Shown here: positions 1-4,950 of the stretch, in pieces | How positions within the stretch are numbered: the first letter of the stretch is position 1 | Layout: every line of letters starts with the position of its first letter | Assembly (NCBI GenBank): GCA_002343545.1 | Contig: DDRA01000100.1 | Location: forward strand, 1-5,705 | Direction: 5' to 3' | DNA length: 5,705 nucleotides | Source of the DNA: Bacteriovoracaceae bacterium UBA2428 | Lineage (GTDB): Bacteria; Bdellovibrionota; UBA2428 | Program-made: the position numbers and the translations under genes | Notes under the pieces: generated by a model | What the model saw: only the letters and a program-made list of their open reading frames with translations | Told to the model about the DNA's origin: nothing | The model's database searches: none

Positions 1-42
1 GGTTAGTAACTAAGTGCCCGGGATTTTGCGGGAGCGTTGACG

Positions 43-333
43 TTAAGCGCCTACTTTCGCTTCGTCGCGCAGGTATTTGCGATCAAAGACGAAAGTGCCG
101 AAGGGCAGCAACGAAGCCAGGAGCGAGAGCCCCAGCTTTTTGCGCGACCAGCCGAAATCCGAGGCCGCTTCGAACGCGAGAAAAACGTAGGCCACGAAAA
201 GTCCGCCGTGCGCCATGCCGACGACGCGCACCGCGAGAGGGTAACCCCAGCTATATTTGAGGGGCATGGCGATAAAGAGCAAAAGCAAGAACGAGGCGCC
301 TTCGAGGAAACCGATCGTGCGGAAGCTTTTCAT
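43..333 (-). CDS. DUF3817 family small integral membrane protein
   Basis: Encodes 96 residues with three hydrophobic segments (about 5-24, 36-56 and 66-84), so it should be an inner-membrane protein. The pattern matches the DUF3817 family: an N-terminal FLEGASFLLLL helix, then MPLKY (residues 23-27), an HGG motif at 42-44 at the start of the second helix, and LPFGTFVFD (76-84) near the end. The family has no established biochemical function. I start at the ATG at 333, which gives the usual family N-terminus; an in-frame GTG at 351 would add six residues. Neither start has a visible Shine-Dalgarno. The gene lies downstream of the small exported protein gene but behind its terminator, so it is probably a separate unit with its promoter in the roughly 55 bp between. 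Family call is firm; the start is less certain. Confidence 0.85.
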   Translation of the reverse strand: MKSFRTIGFLEGASFLLLLFIAMPLKYSWGYPLAVRVVGMAHGGLFVAYVFLAFEAASDFGWSRKKLGLSLLASLLPFGTFVFDRKYLRDEAKVGA

Positions 334-389
334 GGTGCGAAAGTCTGGCACGGAAGGGAGCGAGCGCCAAGTTGAGAGCGCTTCGTCCC

Positions 390-422
390 AAAGAAAGGCC
401 GCGGGGTGCGTGACCCGCGGCC
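390..422 (-). terminator. Rho-independent terminator of the small exported protein gene
   Basis: On the minus strand a perfect 9-bp G+C stem (GGCCGCGGG, 414-422, pairing with CCCGCGGCC, 397-405) closes an 8-nt loop. It is followed directly by TTTCTTT (390-396). It lies 18 bp past the TAA at 441-443 of the upstream minus-strand gene. It also insulates the DUF3817 gene further downstream. A smaller 6-bp hairpin (426-431 with 436-441) overlaps the stop codon itself. Confidence 0.85.
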
Positions 423-440
423 CGTAACGGCGACGGCCGT

Positions 441-758
441 TTAGTCGACCTTGTCTTTGAGGTCCTTGGCCTTGTCACGGGTGGCGTCGGCGCCTTCTTC
501 GATGCGGTTCTTGGCCTTTTCACGCGCGCATTCCAGGTCGCCTTCCATGCAAAGCTTCTCTTCGACGCGGTTCTTGGCCTTCTTCGCTTTGCGCTTGATG
601 TTGCGTCCCGTTTTCGAAGCCTGCTCGCCGGTCTTCTCGGCGACGCCATCCGCGGCGAAAGCGGTATCCGTTCGGAGCGAAGCCGCGCCGAAGGCGATGC
701 CGAGGCCGAGCGTTGCGAGAATGAGAGAGGGACTAATTTTTTTGCGGATCATGGTCAT
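441..758 (-). CDS. Small exported Lys/Ala/Glu-rich repeat protein
   Basis: Encodes 105 residues. The N-terminus looks like a Sec signal peptide: basic MTMIRKK, a hydrophobic stretch at about 9-28, and a possible cleavage site at AFA-AD (after residue 35). The mature part is highly charged and predicted to be helical, with KAKNRVEE (60-67) repeated as KAKNRIEE (81-88) and a related KAKDLKDKV at the C-terminus. Such Ala/Lys/Glu amphipathic repeats resemble LEA-like, apolipoprotein-like or YtxH-type stress proteins, but that is resemblance only. Two cysteines (70 and 77) between the repeats could form a disulfide after export. The start is supported by AAAAGGAG at 764-771, five bases upstream; a second in-frame ATG at 752 is spaced less well. 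I do not recognise a named family. Confidence 0.8.
   Translation of the reverse strand: MTMIRKKISPSLILATLGLGIAFGAASLRTDTAFAADGVAEKTGEQASKTGRNIKRKAKKAKNRVEEKLCMEGDLECAREKAKNRIEEGADATRDKAKDLKDKVD
504..581 (-). repeat. In-frame 63-bp-period direct repeat within the exported protein gene
   Basis: The 15-mer GCGGTTCTTGGCCTT (plus-strand reading) occurs exactly at 504-518 and 567-581. It lies in a longer, slightly diverged match that extends a few bases to the left. The period is 63 bp, which is 21 codons, so it encodes the repeated KAKNR(V/I)EE element in frame. This suggests an internal duplication of a helical unit. Confidence 0.8.
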
Positions 759-921
759 AGGGTCTCCTTTTACGGGAAACTTTTAAGCAAGGGGCGTGCC
801 GGAGGACGGCCGTCGTAGAGGCTTGAAGCGTAAGCCCGAGGTCCGCCTTTCCGATCCAAAGGCTGAGGAGTTTTGCCTCGGAAGGGGACTTTCGTCGCGC
901 GTCGTTTTGAGACGCCGTTTG

Positions 922-935
922 TGACGAAATCGTCA
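922..935. promoter_or_regulatory. Operator-like inverted repeat
   Basis: TGACGA-AA-TCGTCA is a perfect 6-bp inverted repeat with a two-base centre, compact enough to bind a dimeric regulator. It lies about 23 bp upstream of the possible extended -10 element at 958-966, roughly where an activator would bind. Nothing in the sequence identifies the protein. Confidence 0.4.
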
Positions 936-957
936 TCGGCGGTCGATAGACGCTCCG

Positions 958-966
958 TGCTATACG
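958..966 (+). promoter_or_regulatory. Possible extended -10 promoter for the histidine kinase gene
   Basis: TGCTATACG matches an extended -10 (TGn followed by TATAnn), with 4 of 6 bases in the hexamer. There is no good -35 hexamer at 16-18 bp (GGCGGT at 938-943 is poor). It would give a leader of about 130 nt before the ATG at 1103. A second candidate hexamer, TAGAAT (1073-1078), lies closer to the gene but also lacks a -35. Weak evidence. Confidence 0.25.
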
Positions 967-1102
967 TGGCGGGTCTTTATGAACAAGCTCTCTGATTCAA
1001 AGCTTTTTTCCCGCTTTGCCGTTCCGAGCTTCGGGCTTGGAGTCGCGCGTTTTCTCGTTGAATTTCCTGGCCTAGAATCGTTACAAGGGAAAGCCGATCG
1101 CC

Positions 1103-2317
1103 ATGGATAAGGTCAAGCTTCTTTTAGTCGATGATCTCGAAGAGAATCTCACGGCGCTTGAGGCGGTCGTGCGGGACGAGGGCGTCGAGGTCTATCGTAC
1201 GACTTCGGGAATGAAGGCCCTCGAACTCCTGCTCGAGCATGACTTCGCGCTCGCGCTCGTCGACGTTCAGATGCCGATCATGAATGGTTTCGAGCTCGCG
1301 GAACTCATGCGCGGAACCGAGCGGACCCGGCACGTTCCCATCATCTTCGTGACGGCGGCGTCGCGCAGCCCGGGTTTCGCTTTCAAGGGCTACGACTCGG
1401 GGGCGGTCGATTTTCTCTACAAGCCGCTCGATGCGCACGTCGTCCGCAGCAAGGTGCGCGTTTTCATCGAGCTCCAACAACAGCGGCAGGCGTTGCGGGA
1501 GCAGCTGCGCGAACGCGGCGAGCTCCTTGACCGTTTGCAGGAACAGGTTCAGCGTCTCACGGTCGCGGAACAGAAGCTCCAGAAGGCCGTCGTCAGTCGC
1601 GACGAATTCCTTTCGATCGCGAGCCACGAGCTCAACACGCCCATCACCTCGCTCAAGCTGCACACGCAACTGACCAAGCATCGCATCACGAGCGGTGAGG
1701 CGTCCGTACTTTCGCCGGAATCCCTCGTGCGCACTTTCGATCAGACGGATCGTCAGGTCGACCGGCTCGTGACGCTGGTGGACGCGCTCCTGGACGTTTC
1801 CCGGATTCAGTCGGGCCGTTTGGATTTGCGTTTCGTCGAGTTCGATCTTCGTAACAGCCTGCTCGAGGTCGTCGAGCGATTCCGGCCCCAAGCCGCGAAG
1901 GCCGAGATGTCCATCGAGCTGGAGTGCTCCGAGGGGATCACGGTCGATTGGGACCGTCTGCGCTTCGAGCAGGTCGTGGCCAATCTCGTGTCGAACGCGA
2001 TCAAGTACGCGCCGGGCGCGCCCCTGCGTCTCTCCGTCTTGGGCGGCCGCGACCGGATCCGTCTCACGGTGCAGGACTTCGGCCCGGGCATCGATCCCTC
2101 TCAGCATGCGCTCATCTTCGAGCGTTTCGAACGCGGCGGTAACGCGAGCGCGATCGGCGGCTTGGGACTGGGGCTCTACATCGTCAAGCAGATCGTCGAC
2201 GCGCACGCCGGTAAGATTCGGGTGACGAGCGCGGTCGGCGAGGGAACCCAGTTCATCGTCGAGTTGCCTCGCCACGCTTCGAACGTCGTGCCCTTCGCGT
2301 CCTGCGAACAGGCCTAG
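1103..2317 (+). CDS. Receiver-histidine kinase hybrid (REC-HisKA-HATPase_c)
   Basis: Encodes 404 residues of a cytoplasmic two-component signalling protein with no transmembrane segment. An N-terminal receiver domain (about 4-122) has the acidic pair D10/D11, phospho-acceptor D54 in ALVDVQMP, T84 and K107. A Gln/Arg/Leu-rich coiled coil (about 122-165) links it to a HisKA domain with H-box SHELNTPIT, H175 being the autophosphorylation site. The ATPase domain has an N-box (N294, N298), G1 DFGPG (325-329), F-box IFERF and G2 GGLGLGLYI (352-360), so every catalytic motif is present. The usual model is that phosphorylation of D54 by another kinase, or back-transfer from H175, tunes the kinase. 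No output domain is present and no cognate regulator is adjacent, so the partner is unknown. The downstream gene converges on it with a 4-bp overlap. Confidence 0.95.
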   Translation: MDKVKLLLVDDLEENLTALEAVVRDEGVEVYRTTSGMKALELLLEHDFALALVDVQMPIMNGFELAELMRGTERTRHVPIIFVTAASRSPGFAFKGYDSGAVDFLYKPLDAHVVRSKVRVFIELQQQRQALREQLRERGELLDRLQEQVQRLTVAEQKLQKAVVSRDEFLSIASHELNTPITSLKLHTQLTKHRITSGEASVLSPESLVRTFDQTDRQVDRLVTLVDALLDVSRIQSGRLDLRFVEFDLRNSLLEVVERFRPQAAKAEMSIELECSEGITVDWDRLRFEQVVANLVSNAIKYAPGAPLRLSVLGGRDRIRLTVQDFGPGIDPSQHALIFERFERGGNASAIGGLGLGLYIVKQIVDAHAGKIRVTSAVGEGTQFIVELPRHASNVVPFASCEQA

Positions 2318-3024
2318 GGGGCGCGCGACGCTTCGGCGGCGGGCTCTTCCCGGTAGAGCGCCGAGCTCTCGAGACGCCCGAGGAGATCCGCCGCTCCGTC
2401 GTAGATCGCCGAGACGGCACCGAAGTCCGTGTCCCGCCAGTGGCCGCCGCAGCGAAACGCGAAGAGGGCGACGCCCGCCCGACGGGCGGCTTCGGCATCG
2501 TAGGGGGTATCGCCGATCATCGCCGTGCGTGCGGCGGGAAGGCCGAGTTTGTCGAGCGCGTCGCGTACGATGTCGGGGTCGGGTTTGGAGTTTTCCGCGT
2601 CGTCGGCGGAGCTCTGCCGCGAAAAGAGATCCGCGACGTCGGCCCGGACGAGCAGAGCGCCCAAATCCTTCGGCGACGCCGACGAAGCCACGGCCAGCTT
2701 GAAGCCGTCTTGGCGCAGACGCTCGAGAAGCTCGCGGGTCGCCGGGAAGGCTTCGAGCGTCGCGAGAGAGCGGTCGCGGAAGATCTCGCCTCGGCGATCC
2801 GCGATTTGCTTGCCGGCGGGACTATCGGCCTGCAGCCCCGTGAGAAGCGGGAGGATCTTGTCGCCTCCCATTCCGATGAGCGGGCGAAGGATTTCGAAGG
2901 TCGTGGGATAGCCAGCTTCGGAAAGCGCTTCGACCCAGGCCTCGGCGTGCGCCGAGTTGCTGTCGATCAGCGTTCCGTCCGCGTCAAAAATGATCCCGTC
3001 GAAGCGGCGAATAAGCGAAGTCAT
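2314..3024 (-). CDS. HAD-superfamily hydrolase (phosphoglycolate phosphatase/beta-PGM-like)
   Basis: Encodes 236 residues, the usual length for this group. All four HAD motifs are visible: motif I FDADGT (nucleophile D14, acid/base D16), motif II with S114 in VASSAS, motif III K147 in SKPDPD, and motif IV GDTPYDAEAA (D172, D176) for Mg2+ binding. The insert after motif I (about 20-90) is a helical C1 cap, as in phosphoglycolate phosphatases and beta-phosphoglucomutases. It should be a soluble Mg2+-dependent phosphatase acting on a small phosphorylated metabolite; the substrate cannot be read from sequence. The ATG at 3024 is the only reasonable start, because an in-frame TAG lies four codons upstream (3034-3036). 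It has no evident Shine-Dalgarno. It may be the last gene of a run with the carbonic anhydrase, 116 bp upstream. Confidence 0.92.
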   Translation of the reverse strand: MTSLIRRFDGIIFDADGTLIDSNSAHAEAWVEALSEAGYPTTFEILRPLIGMGGDKILPLLTGLQADSPAGKQIADRRGEIFRDRSLATLEAFPATRELLERLRQDGFKLAVASSASPKDLGALLVRADVADLFSRQSSADDAENSKPDPDIVRDALDKLGLPAARTAMIGDTPYDAEAARRAGVALFAFRCGGHWRDTDFGAVSAIYDGAADLLGRLESSALYREEPAAEASRAP

Positions 3025-3140
3025 GCGACTTGGCTAGCAAGCGACGTTCCACGCGCGTCGCGACGATTGGTGGGCGATTCGTTCCAGAAATCCTCGGATG
3101 GCGGCGGGACAGGGGCATTGTTCCGCGCGAAAGCCGCGGT

Positions 3141-3791
3141 CTAAATGTCGAGCTGGCGAAATTCCTGCGTTTGGCCGTCGAGCTCCCAGAGCTGCCCAAG
3201 CTCGAGGTCGAAATAGACCGCGATCAGGTTCAGGTGATGGGCCTCGATCGCTTCGCGCACGAAGGGGAAGGTGCGCAGATTGCGGATCGAGACTTTGAGG
3301 GATTCCATTTCGGCCAAGCGCAGCCGCTCGCGCTCGCCCACGTCGGGATAGCGTTCCAGCACGGCCCGACGAGCATCTTCGGCGATGCTCATCCATTGCC
3401 CCACGAAGCTGTCGGGTTGGTCCGTGGCGCCTTCCATGAGCGCGCGGATGCCGCCGCATTGGCGATGACCCAGCACGACGATGTTCTCGACCTTGAGGTT
3501 GTTCACGGCGAACTCGATGGCCGAACTCGTGCCGTGAAAACCCACGGCCGACGCTTCGCAAGGCGGAACGAGGTTCGCGACGTTGCGCACCACGAAGAGT
3601 TCGCCGGGCGCGGCGCCCGTCAGGATGGCGGGATCGACGCGCGAATCGCTGCAGCCGATGAGAAGGGTCTTGGGCGTCTGGCCCGAGGTCGAAAGGCGAT
3701 GGTAGACCGAGTGCTCGACGTCTTGGTGGAGAAAGTATTTTTCGCGGAAGCGTCGAAAGCCGGCCATCAATCGAAAAATCGACTTGTTCAT
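3141..3791 (-). CDS. Beta-class carbonic anhydrase
   Basis: Encodes 216 residues. The enzyme interconverts CO2 and bicarbonate using zinc. The zinc ligands are C47 (in GCSDSRVDP), H109 and C112 (in GHRQCGG). The catalytic dyad D49-R51 and the VRNVANLVPP segment are intact, and SSAIEFAV with LKVENIVVLGH match the family (COG0288, CynT/Can group). No signal peptide or membrane segment is seen, so it should be cytosolic, supplying bicarbonate for carboxylations or helping pH balance. I choose the ATG at 3791, giving MNKSIFRLMAGFRRF, because it fits the family N-terminus. An in-frame TTG at 3830 would add 13 residues but lacks a Shine-Dalgarno. No terminator is visible between it and the HAD gene downstream or the DUF2905 gene 81 bp upstream. 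Confidence 0.95.
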   Translation of the reverse strand: MNKSIFRLMAGFRRFREKYFLHQDVEHSVYHRLSTSGQTPKTLLIGCSDSRVDPAILTGAAPGELFVVRNVANLVPPCEASAVGFHGTSSAIEFAVNNLKVENIVVLGHRQCGGIRALMEGATDQPDSFVGQWMSIAEDARRAVLERYPDVGERERLRLAEMESLKVSIRNLRTFPFVREAIEAHHLNLIAVYFDLELGQLWELDGQTQEFRQLDI

Positions 3792-3872
3792 GGATGGACG
3801 GAGTAAGCCACTTCCCGTTCCCGATCGCAAGCCAAAGTCGGGGGACAGCCCTCCCGTGGACGCCGCACGGAT

Positions 3873-4091
3873 TTAGCGAAAGAGGCGGGCCAGCAGGCTG
3901 AGCGCCGCGCTCAGAAGCAGGCCGCTCGTCAGCGGGAAGTAGAAGCGGAAGTTCTCGCGCTCGATGCGAAAATCCCCGGGCAGGCGGCCCAGGCGCAAGG
4001 ACTGGATCCACCCAAAGTGCCACGCGAAGCCTCCCAAGATGAGCACGAGGCCCGCGCCGATGAGCGCTTTCGCGATGGGATCAAGGGTCAT
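3873..4091 (-). CDS. DUF2905 family two-helix membrane protein
   Basis: Encodes 72 residues, the family's usual size. There are two predicted membrane helices (about 7-27 and 49-70) joined by the diagnostic segment LGRLPGDFRIERENFRFYFP (34-53), which defines DUF2905. The family has no known function. The ATG at 4091 is preceded by GGAG (4095-4098) only three bases away, a rather tight spacing. The ATG overlaps, as ATGA, the stop of a longer frame reaching up to 4363, but that frame does not look coding. The gene lies 81 bp upstream of the carbonic anhydrase on the same strand and may be co-transcribed with it. Confidence 0.9.
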   Translation of the reverse strand: MTLDPIAKALIGAGLVLILGGFAWHFGWIQSLRLGRLPGDFRIERENFRFYFPLTSGLLLSAALSLLARLFR

Positions 4092-4164
4092 GAGCTCCGT
4101 TTAGTCGCAAGGGTTTCGCGAGGCAAAGCGGGGTTGAAAGGGCCCTCAATCCGAGACGAAAAAT

Positions 4165-4184
4165 GCAAGGCATGGCGCAAGGCA
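4165..4184. repeat. Short direct repeat GCAAGGCA
   Basis: GCAAGGCA occurs at 4165-4172 and 4177-4184, a 12-bp period, in the non-coding region upstream of the DUF2905 gene. It could be a tandem binding site near that gene's promoter or simply local sequence slippage. Confidence 0.4.
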
Positions 4185-4243
4185 CAAGACGTTTTAGGGC
4201 GGCTTTGACGCGCGTTATTTGCGAGGAAATTTTGCATCCGACG

Positions 4244-4273
4244 AAGCAAAGACTTCCCAAAGCAGAAGACTTC
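4244..4273. repeat. Tandem imperfect repeat AAGCA(n)AGACTTC
   Basis: AAGCA-A-AGACTTC (4244-4256) is followed by AAGCA-GA-AGACTTC (4260-4273), the second copy having one extra base. The second copy contains GAAG-A-CTTC, a small inverted repeat. The units lie in the non-coding island, so they are not codon-driven. Confidence 0.55.
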
Positions 4274-4303
4274 GCTCAAACTCATAAATGGCTGCCTTGC
4301 AAG

Positions 4304-4358
4304 AAGAGGGTTTCCGGAGCGAGATGCGCGTTTCGTTTCGGAGCCCTCTTTGATTTTT
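4304..4358 (+). terminator. Terminator-like hairpin, plus strand
   Basis: AAGAGGG (4304-4310) pairs with CCCTCTT (4344-4350). Inside, CCG/CGG and AGCGA/TCGTT can extend the stem with a bulge and wobble pairs around a G+C-rich loop. The hairpin is followed by TGATTTTT on the plus strand. On the minus strand no T tract follows. No annotated plus-strand gene lies upstream in the nearby sequence, so it is orphaned. Confidence 0.45.
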
Positions 4359-4379
4359 CCCAATCAAATCCCAGTATTT

Positions 4380-4421
4380 CTCGAGCATTTGGCGCTTGTT
4401 TTTCAAGCGAAGCTCGAGCTT
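4380..4421. repeat. Nested inverted repeat plus 12-bp palindrome
   Basis: CTCGAGC (4380-4386) pairs with GCTCGAG (4412-4418), enclosing a second perfect stem CGCTTG/CAAGCG (4393-4398 with 4404-4409) around a TTTTT loop. The right arm also belongs to a 12-bp perfect palindrome AAGCTCGAGCTT (4410-4421), so two alternative folds compete. Neither strand has a T tract directly after it, so it is not a plain terminator. It may be a structured RNA element or a protein-binding site. Confidence 0.5.
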
Positions 4422-4465
4422 TGTTCGGGCTCTTTTAGGGACCCCGCTTTGCGCGGCAAAATGGC

Positions 4466-4523
4466 AAAAAATGACGGGAGTCTTGGCGACGCCCTCCCCG
4501 GGAATCTCTCGCCAAAACTCCCG
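4466..4523 (-). terminator. Strong Rho-independent terminator, minus strand
   Basis: On the minus strand CGGGAGTTTTGGCGA (4509-4523) pairs over 15 bp with TCGCCAAGACTCCCG (4475-4489), the only irregularity being one G-U wobble. The loop is 19 nt. Three bases later comes TTTTTT (4466-4471). On the plus strand the wobble becomes a C-A mismatch and no T tract follows, so it is directional. It lies 79 bp past the stop of the orphan gene at 4603-4848 and probably ends that transcript. Confidence 0.85.
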
Positions 4524-4592
4524 CCGACACAAGGAGTGGGGGAACCCTAGGAGGTACTTCCCACGCCGACGCCTCCCCCGAAGCGCCGACGC
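4522..4592. repeat. Three copies of CGCCGACRC
   Basis: CGCCGACAC (4522-4530), CGCCGACGC (4564-4572) and CGCCGACGC (4584-4592) lie between the orphan gene's stop and its terminator. Start-to-start spacings are 42 and 20 bp, close to whole helical turns. The first copy overlaps the terminator stem. They may be protein-binding sites, RNA elements of the 3' untranslated region, or chance in G+C-rich DNA. Confidence 0.35.
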
Positions 4593-4602
4593 GGGATTTC
4601 GG

Positions 4603-4848
4603 TCATTCTTCTTTGGGACCTTCGGCGTCTTCCGTGTTGTCGGTTTCGCCCGTTCCGCGCGTGCCAAACTCAAAGTCGTCGCTCATCGCGAGATGGTGAT
4701 CCACGTCGCCCCAGTTTTGGCTGTAGTCGCCCATGGAGTCTTGGCCCATGGCTTCCTTCAGGGCGTAACCGGCGAGGGAGCGGGGCCGTTTGCGGGAACC
4801 CCGGCGCGAGCTGGCTTGTTCTTCGAAGAGGTCGAAAAGGTCTTCCAT
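4603..4848 (-). CDS. Small acidic-tailed orphan protein
   Basis: Encodes 81 residues that I do not recognise. The start is MEDLFDLFEEQ, followed by a basic patch SSRRGSRKRPRS (13-24), a short possible helix LAGYALKEAMG, an Asp/His/Trp-containing middle, and a Glu/Asp/Gly/Thr-rich tail (DNTEDAEGPKEE) that is probably disordered. There is no signal peptide, membrane segment or cysteine, so it should be cytosolic. The start is fixed by AAAGGAGG at 4854-4861, five bases before the ATG. An in-frame ATG at 4941 would add 31 residues but has no Shine-Dalgarno. Good translation signals and a strong terminator support a real gene. It is divergent from the Ser/Thr kinase, which hints at, but does not show, a link. 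Function unknown. Confidence 0.7.
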   Translation of the reverse strand: MEDLFDLFEEQASSRRGSRKRPRSLAGYALKEAMGQDSMGDYSQNWGDVDHHLAMSDDFEFGTRGTGETDNTEDAEGPKEE

Positions 4849-4853
4849 GACAG

Positions 4854-4861
4854 CCTCCTTT
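4854..4861 (-). promoter_or_regulatory. Ribosome binding site of the orphan gene
   Basis: AAAGGAGG on the minus strand lies five bases before the ATG at 4848. It is the best Shine-Dalgarno match in the window and decides this start over the in-frame upstream ATG at 4941. Confidence 0.85.
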
Positions 4862-4950
4862 GGGCTTCTGGCGCTGCGTTCCTGCGCGCCGTTCTCTTCT
4901 CCGACCACGCTGCCCGGGAATTGGGTTAACGGAAAATTCATTTTTTTGTC

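Larger units (their letters stand above)
759..1102. other. Divergent intergenic region between exported protein and histidine kinase genes
   Basis: These 344 bases separate two divergently transcribed genes and should hold both promoters. No reading frame in it has a credible start or protein. It contains a 10-bp palindrome GACGGCCGTC (805-814), small 5-bp-stem hairpins at 820-836 and 846-862, the inverted repeat at 922-935, and a possible plus-strand promoter at 958-966, described separately. No convincing promoter for the minus-strand gene was found. A weak purine-rich AAGGGA (1085-1090) lies 12 bases before the kinase ATG. Confidence 0.7.
4240..4358 (+). ncRNA. Candidate small RNA (speculative)
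   Basis: A possible plus-strand transcript of about 120 nt is bounded by TTGACG (4205-4210, a good -35 hexamer), a poor AATTTT -10 at 17-bp spacing (4228-4233), and a terminator-like hairpin with a T-rich tail (4304-4358). Inside lie two near-identical units, each with AAGCA followed by AGACTTC. No protein-coding gene uses this terminator, which is the main reason to suspect an RNA. The weak -10 and the absence of any recognised RNA family keep confidence low. Confidence 0.2.
4092..4602. other. Structured non-coding island of lower G+C
   Basis: About 511 bases without a credible gene. Hand counting gives about 48% G+C for 4201-4440, against about 60-65% in nearby genes. Frames open on the minus strand (4088-4363 and 4215-4673) have roughly 50% G+C at third positions, lack Shine-Dalgarno sites, and match nothing I recognise. 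Instead the stretch holds direct repeats (4165-4184, 4244-4273), several hairpins, one terminator-like hairpin for the plus strand and one strong terminator for the minus strand, listed separately. The promoter of the DUF2905 gene should also lie here but is not obvious. I saw no hallmarks of tmRNA, RNase P RNA, SRP RNA, tRNA or 6S RNA. Confidence 0.65.

Noticed and set aside
3..13. The inverted repeat TTAGT-A-ACTAA at the left edge
   Set aside because: It is short, A+T-rich and cut off from its context by the window edge, so no role can be supported.
433..813. ACGGCCGT palindromes on both sides of the exported protein gene (433-440 and 806-813)
   Set aside because: An 8-bp G+C palindrome occurring twice in G+C-rich DNA is expected by chance; there is no other sign of a mobile element or target duplication.
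1073..1100. Resemblance to a sigma28 promoter (TAGA, 16 bp, GCCGATCG) before the histidine kinase
   Set aside because: The spacing is one base too long, the -10 is imperfect, and transcription would start at or past the ATG.
1124..2275. A 383-codon open frame on the minus strand opposite the histidine kinase
   Set aside because: The plus-strand protein has every kinase motif intact. The antisense frame is low-complexity Arg/Asp/Leu-rich and is a by-product of high third-position G+C.
3122..3139. A CGCGG hairpin just after the carbonic anhydrase stop codon as a terminator
   Set aside because: The stem is only 5 bp and no T tract follows on the minus strand.
2440..3144. A 234-codon plus-strand frame opposite the HAD phosphatase
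   Set aside because: It is the antisense shadow of a gene with all four HAD motifs; no family resemblance.
3030..3806. A 258-codon plus-strand frame opposite the carbonic anhydrase
   Set aside because: It is the antisense shadow of an intact enzyme gene, without a domain or ribosome binding site.
3034..4023. A long minus-strand frame overlapping the carbonic anhydrase and DUF2905 genes
   Set aside because: It is the wrong frame of two genes with clear family motifs. Its product is Arg/Pro-rich without any recognisable domain.
4088..4363. A 91-codon minus-strand frame whose TGA overlaps the DUF2905 start as ATGA
   Set aside because: The overlap looks like translational coupling, but third-position G+C is only about 50%, no Shine-Dalgarno precedes the start, and the protein resembles nothing I know. 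It is kept as a possibility under the non-coding island.
4215..4673. A 152-codon minus-strand frame across the island and into the orphan gene
   Set aside because: It runs through the strong terminator and overlaps the better supported orphan gene in another frame; Arg/Lys-rich, with no domain.
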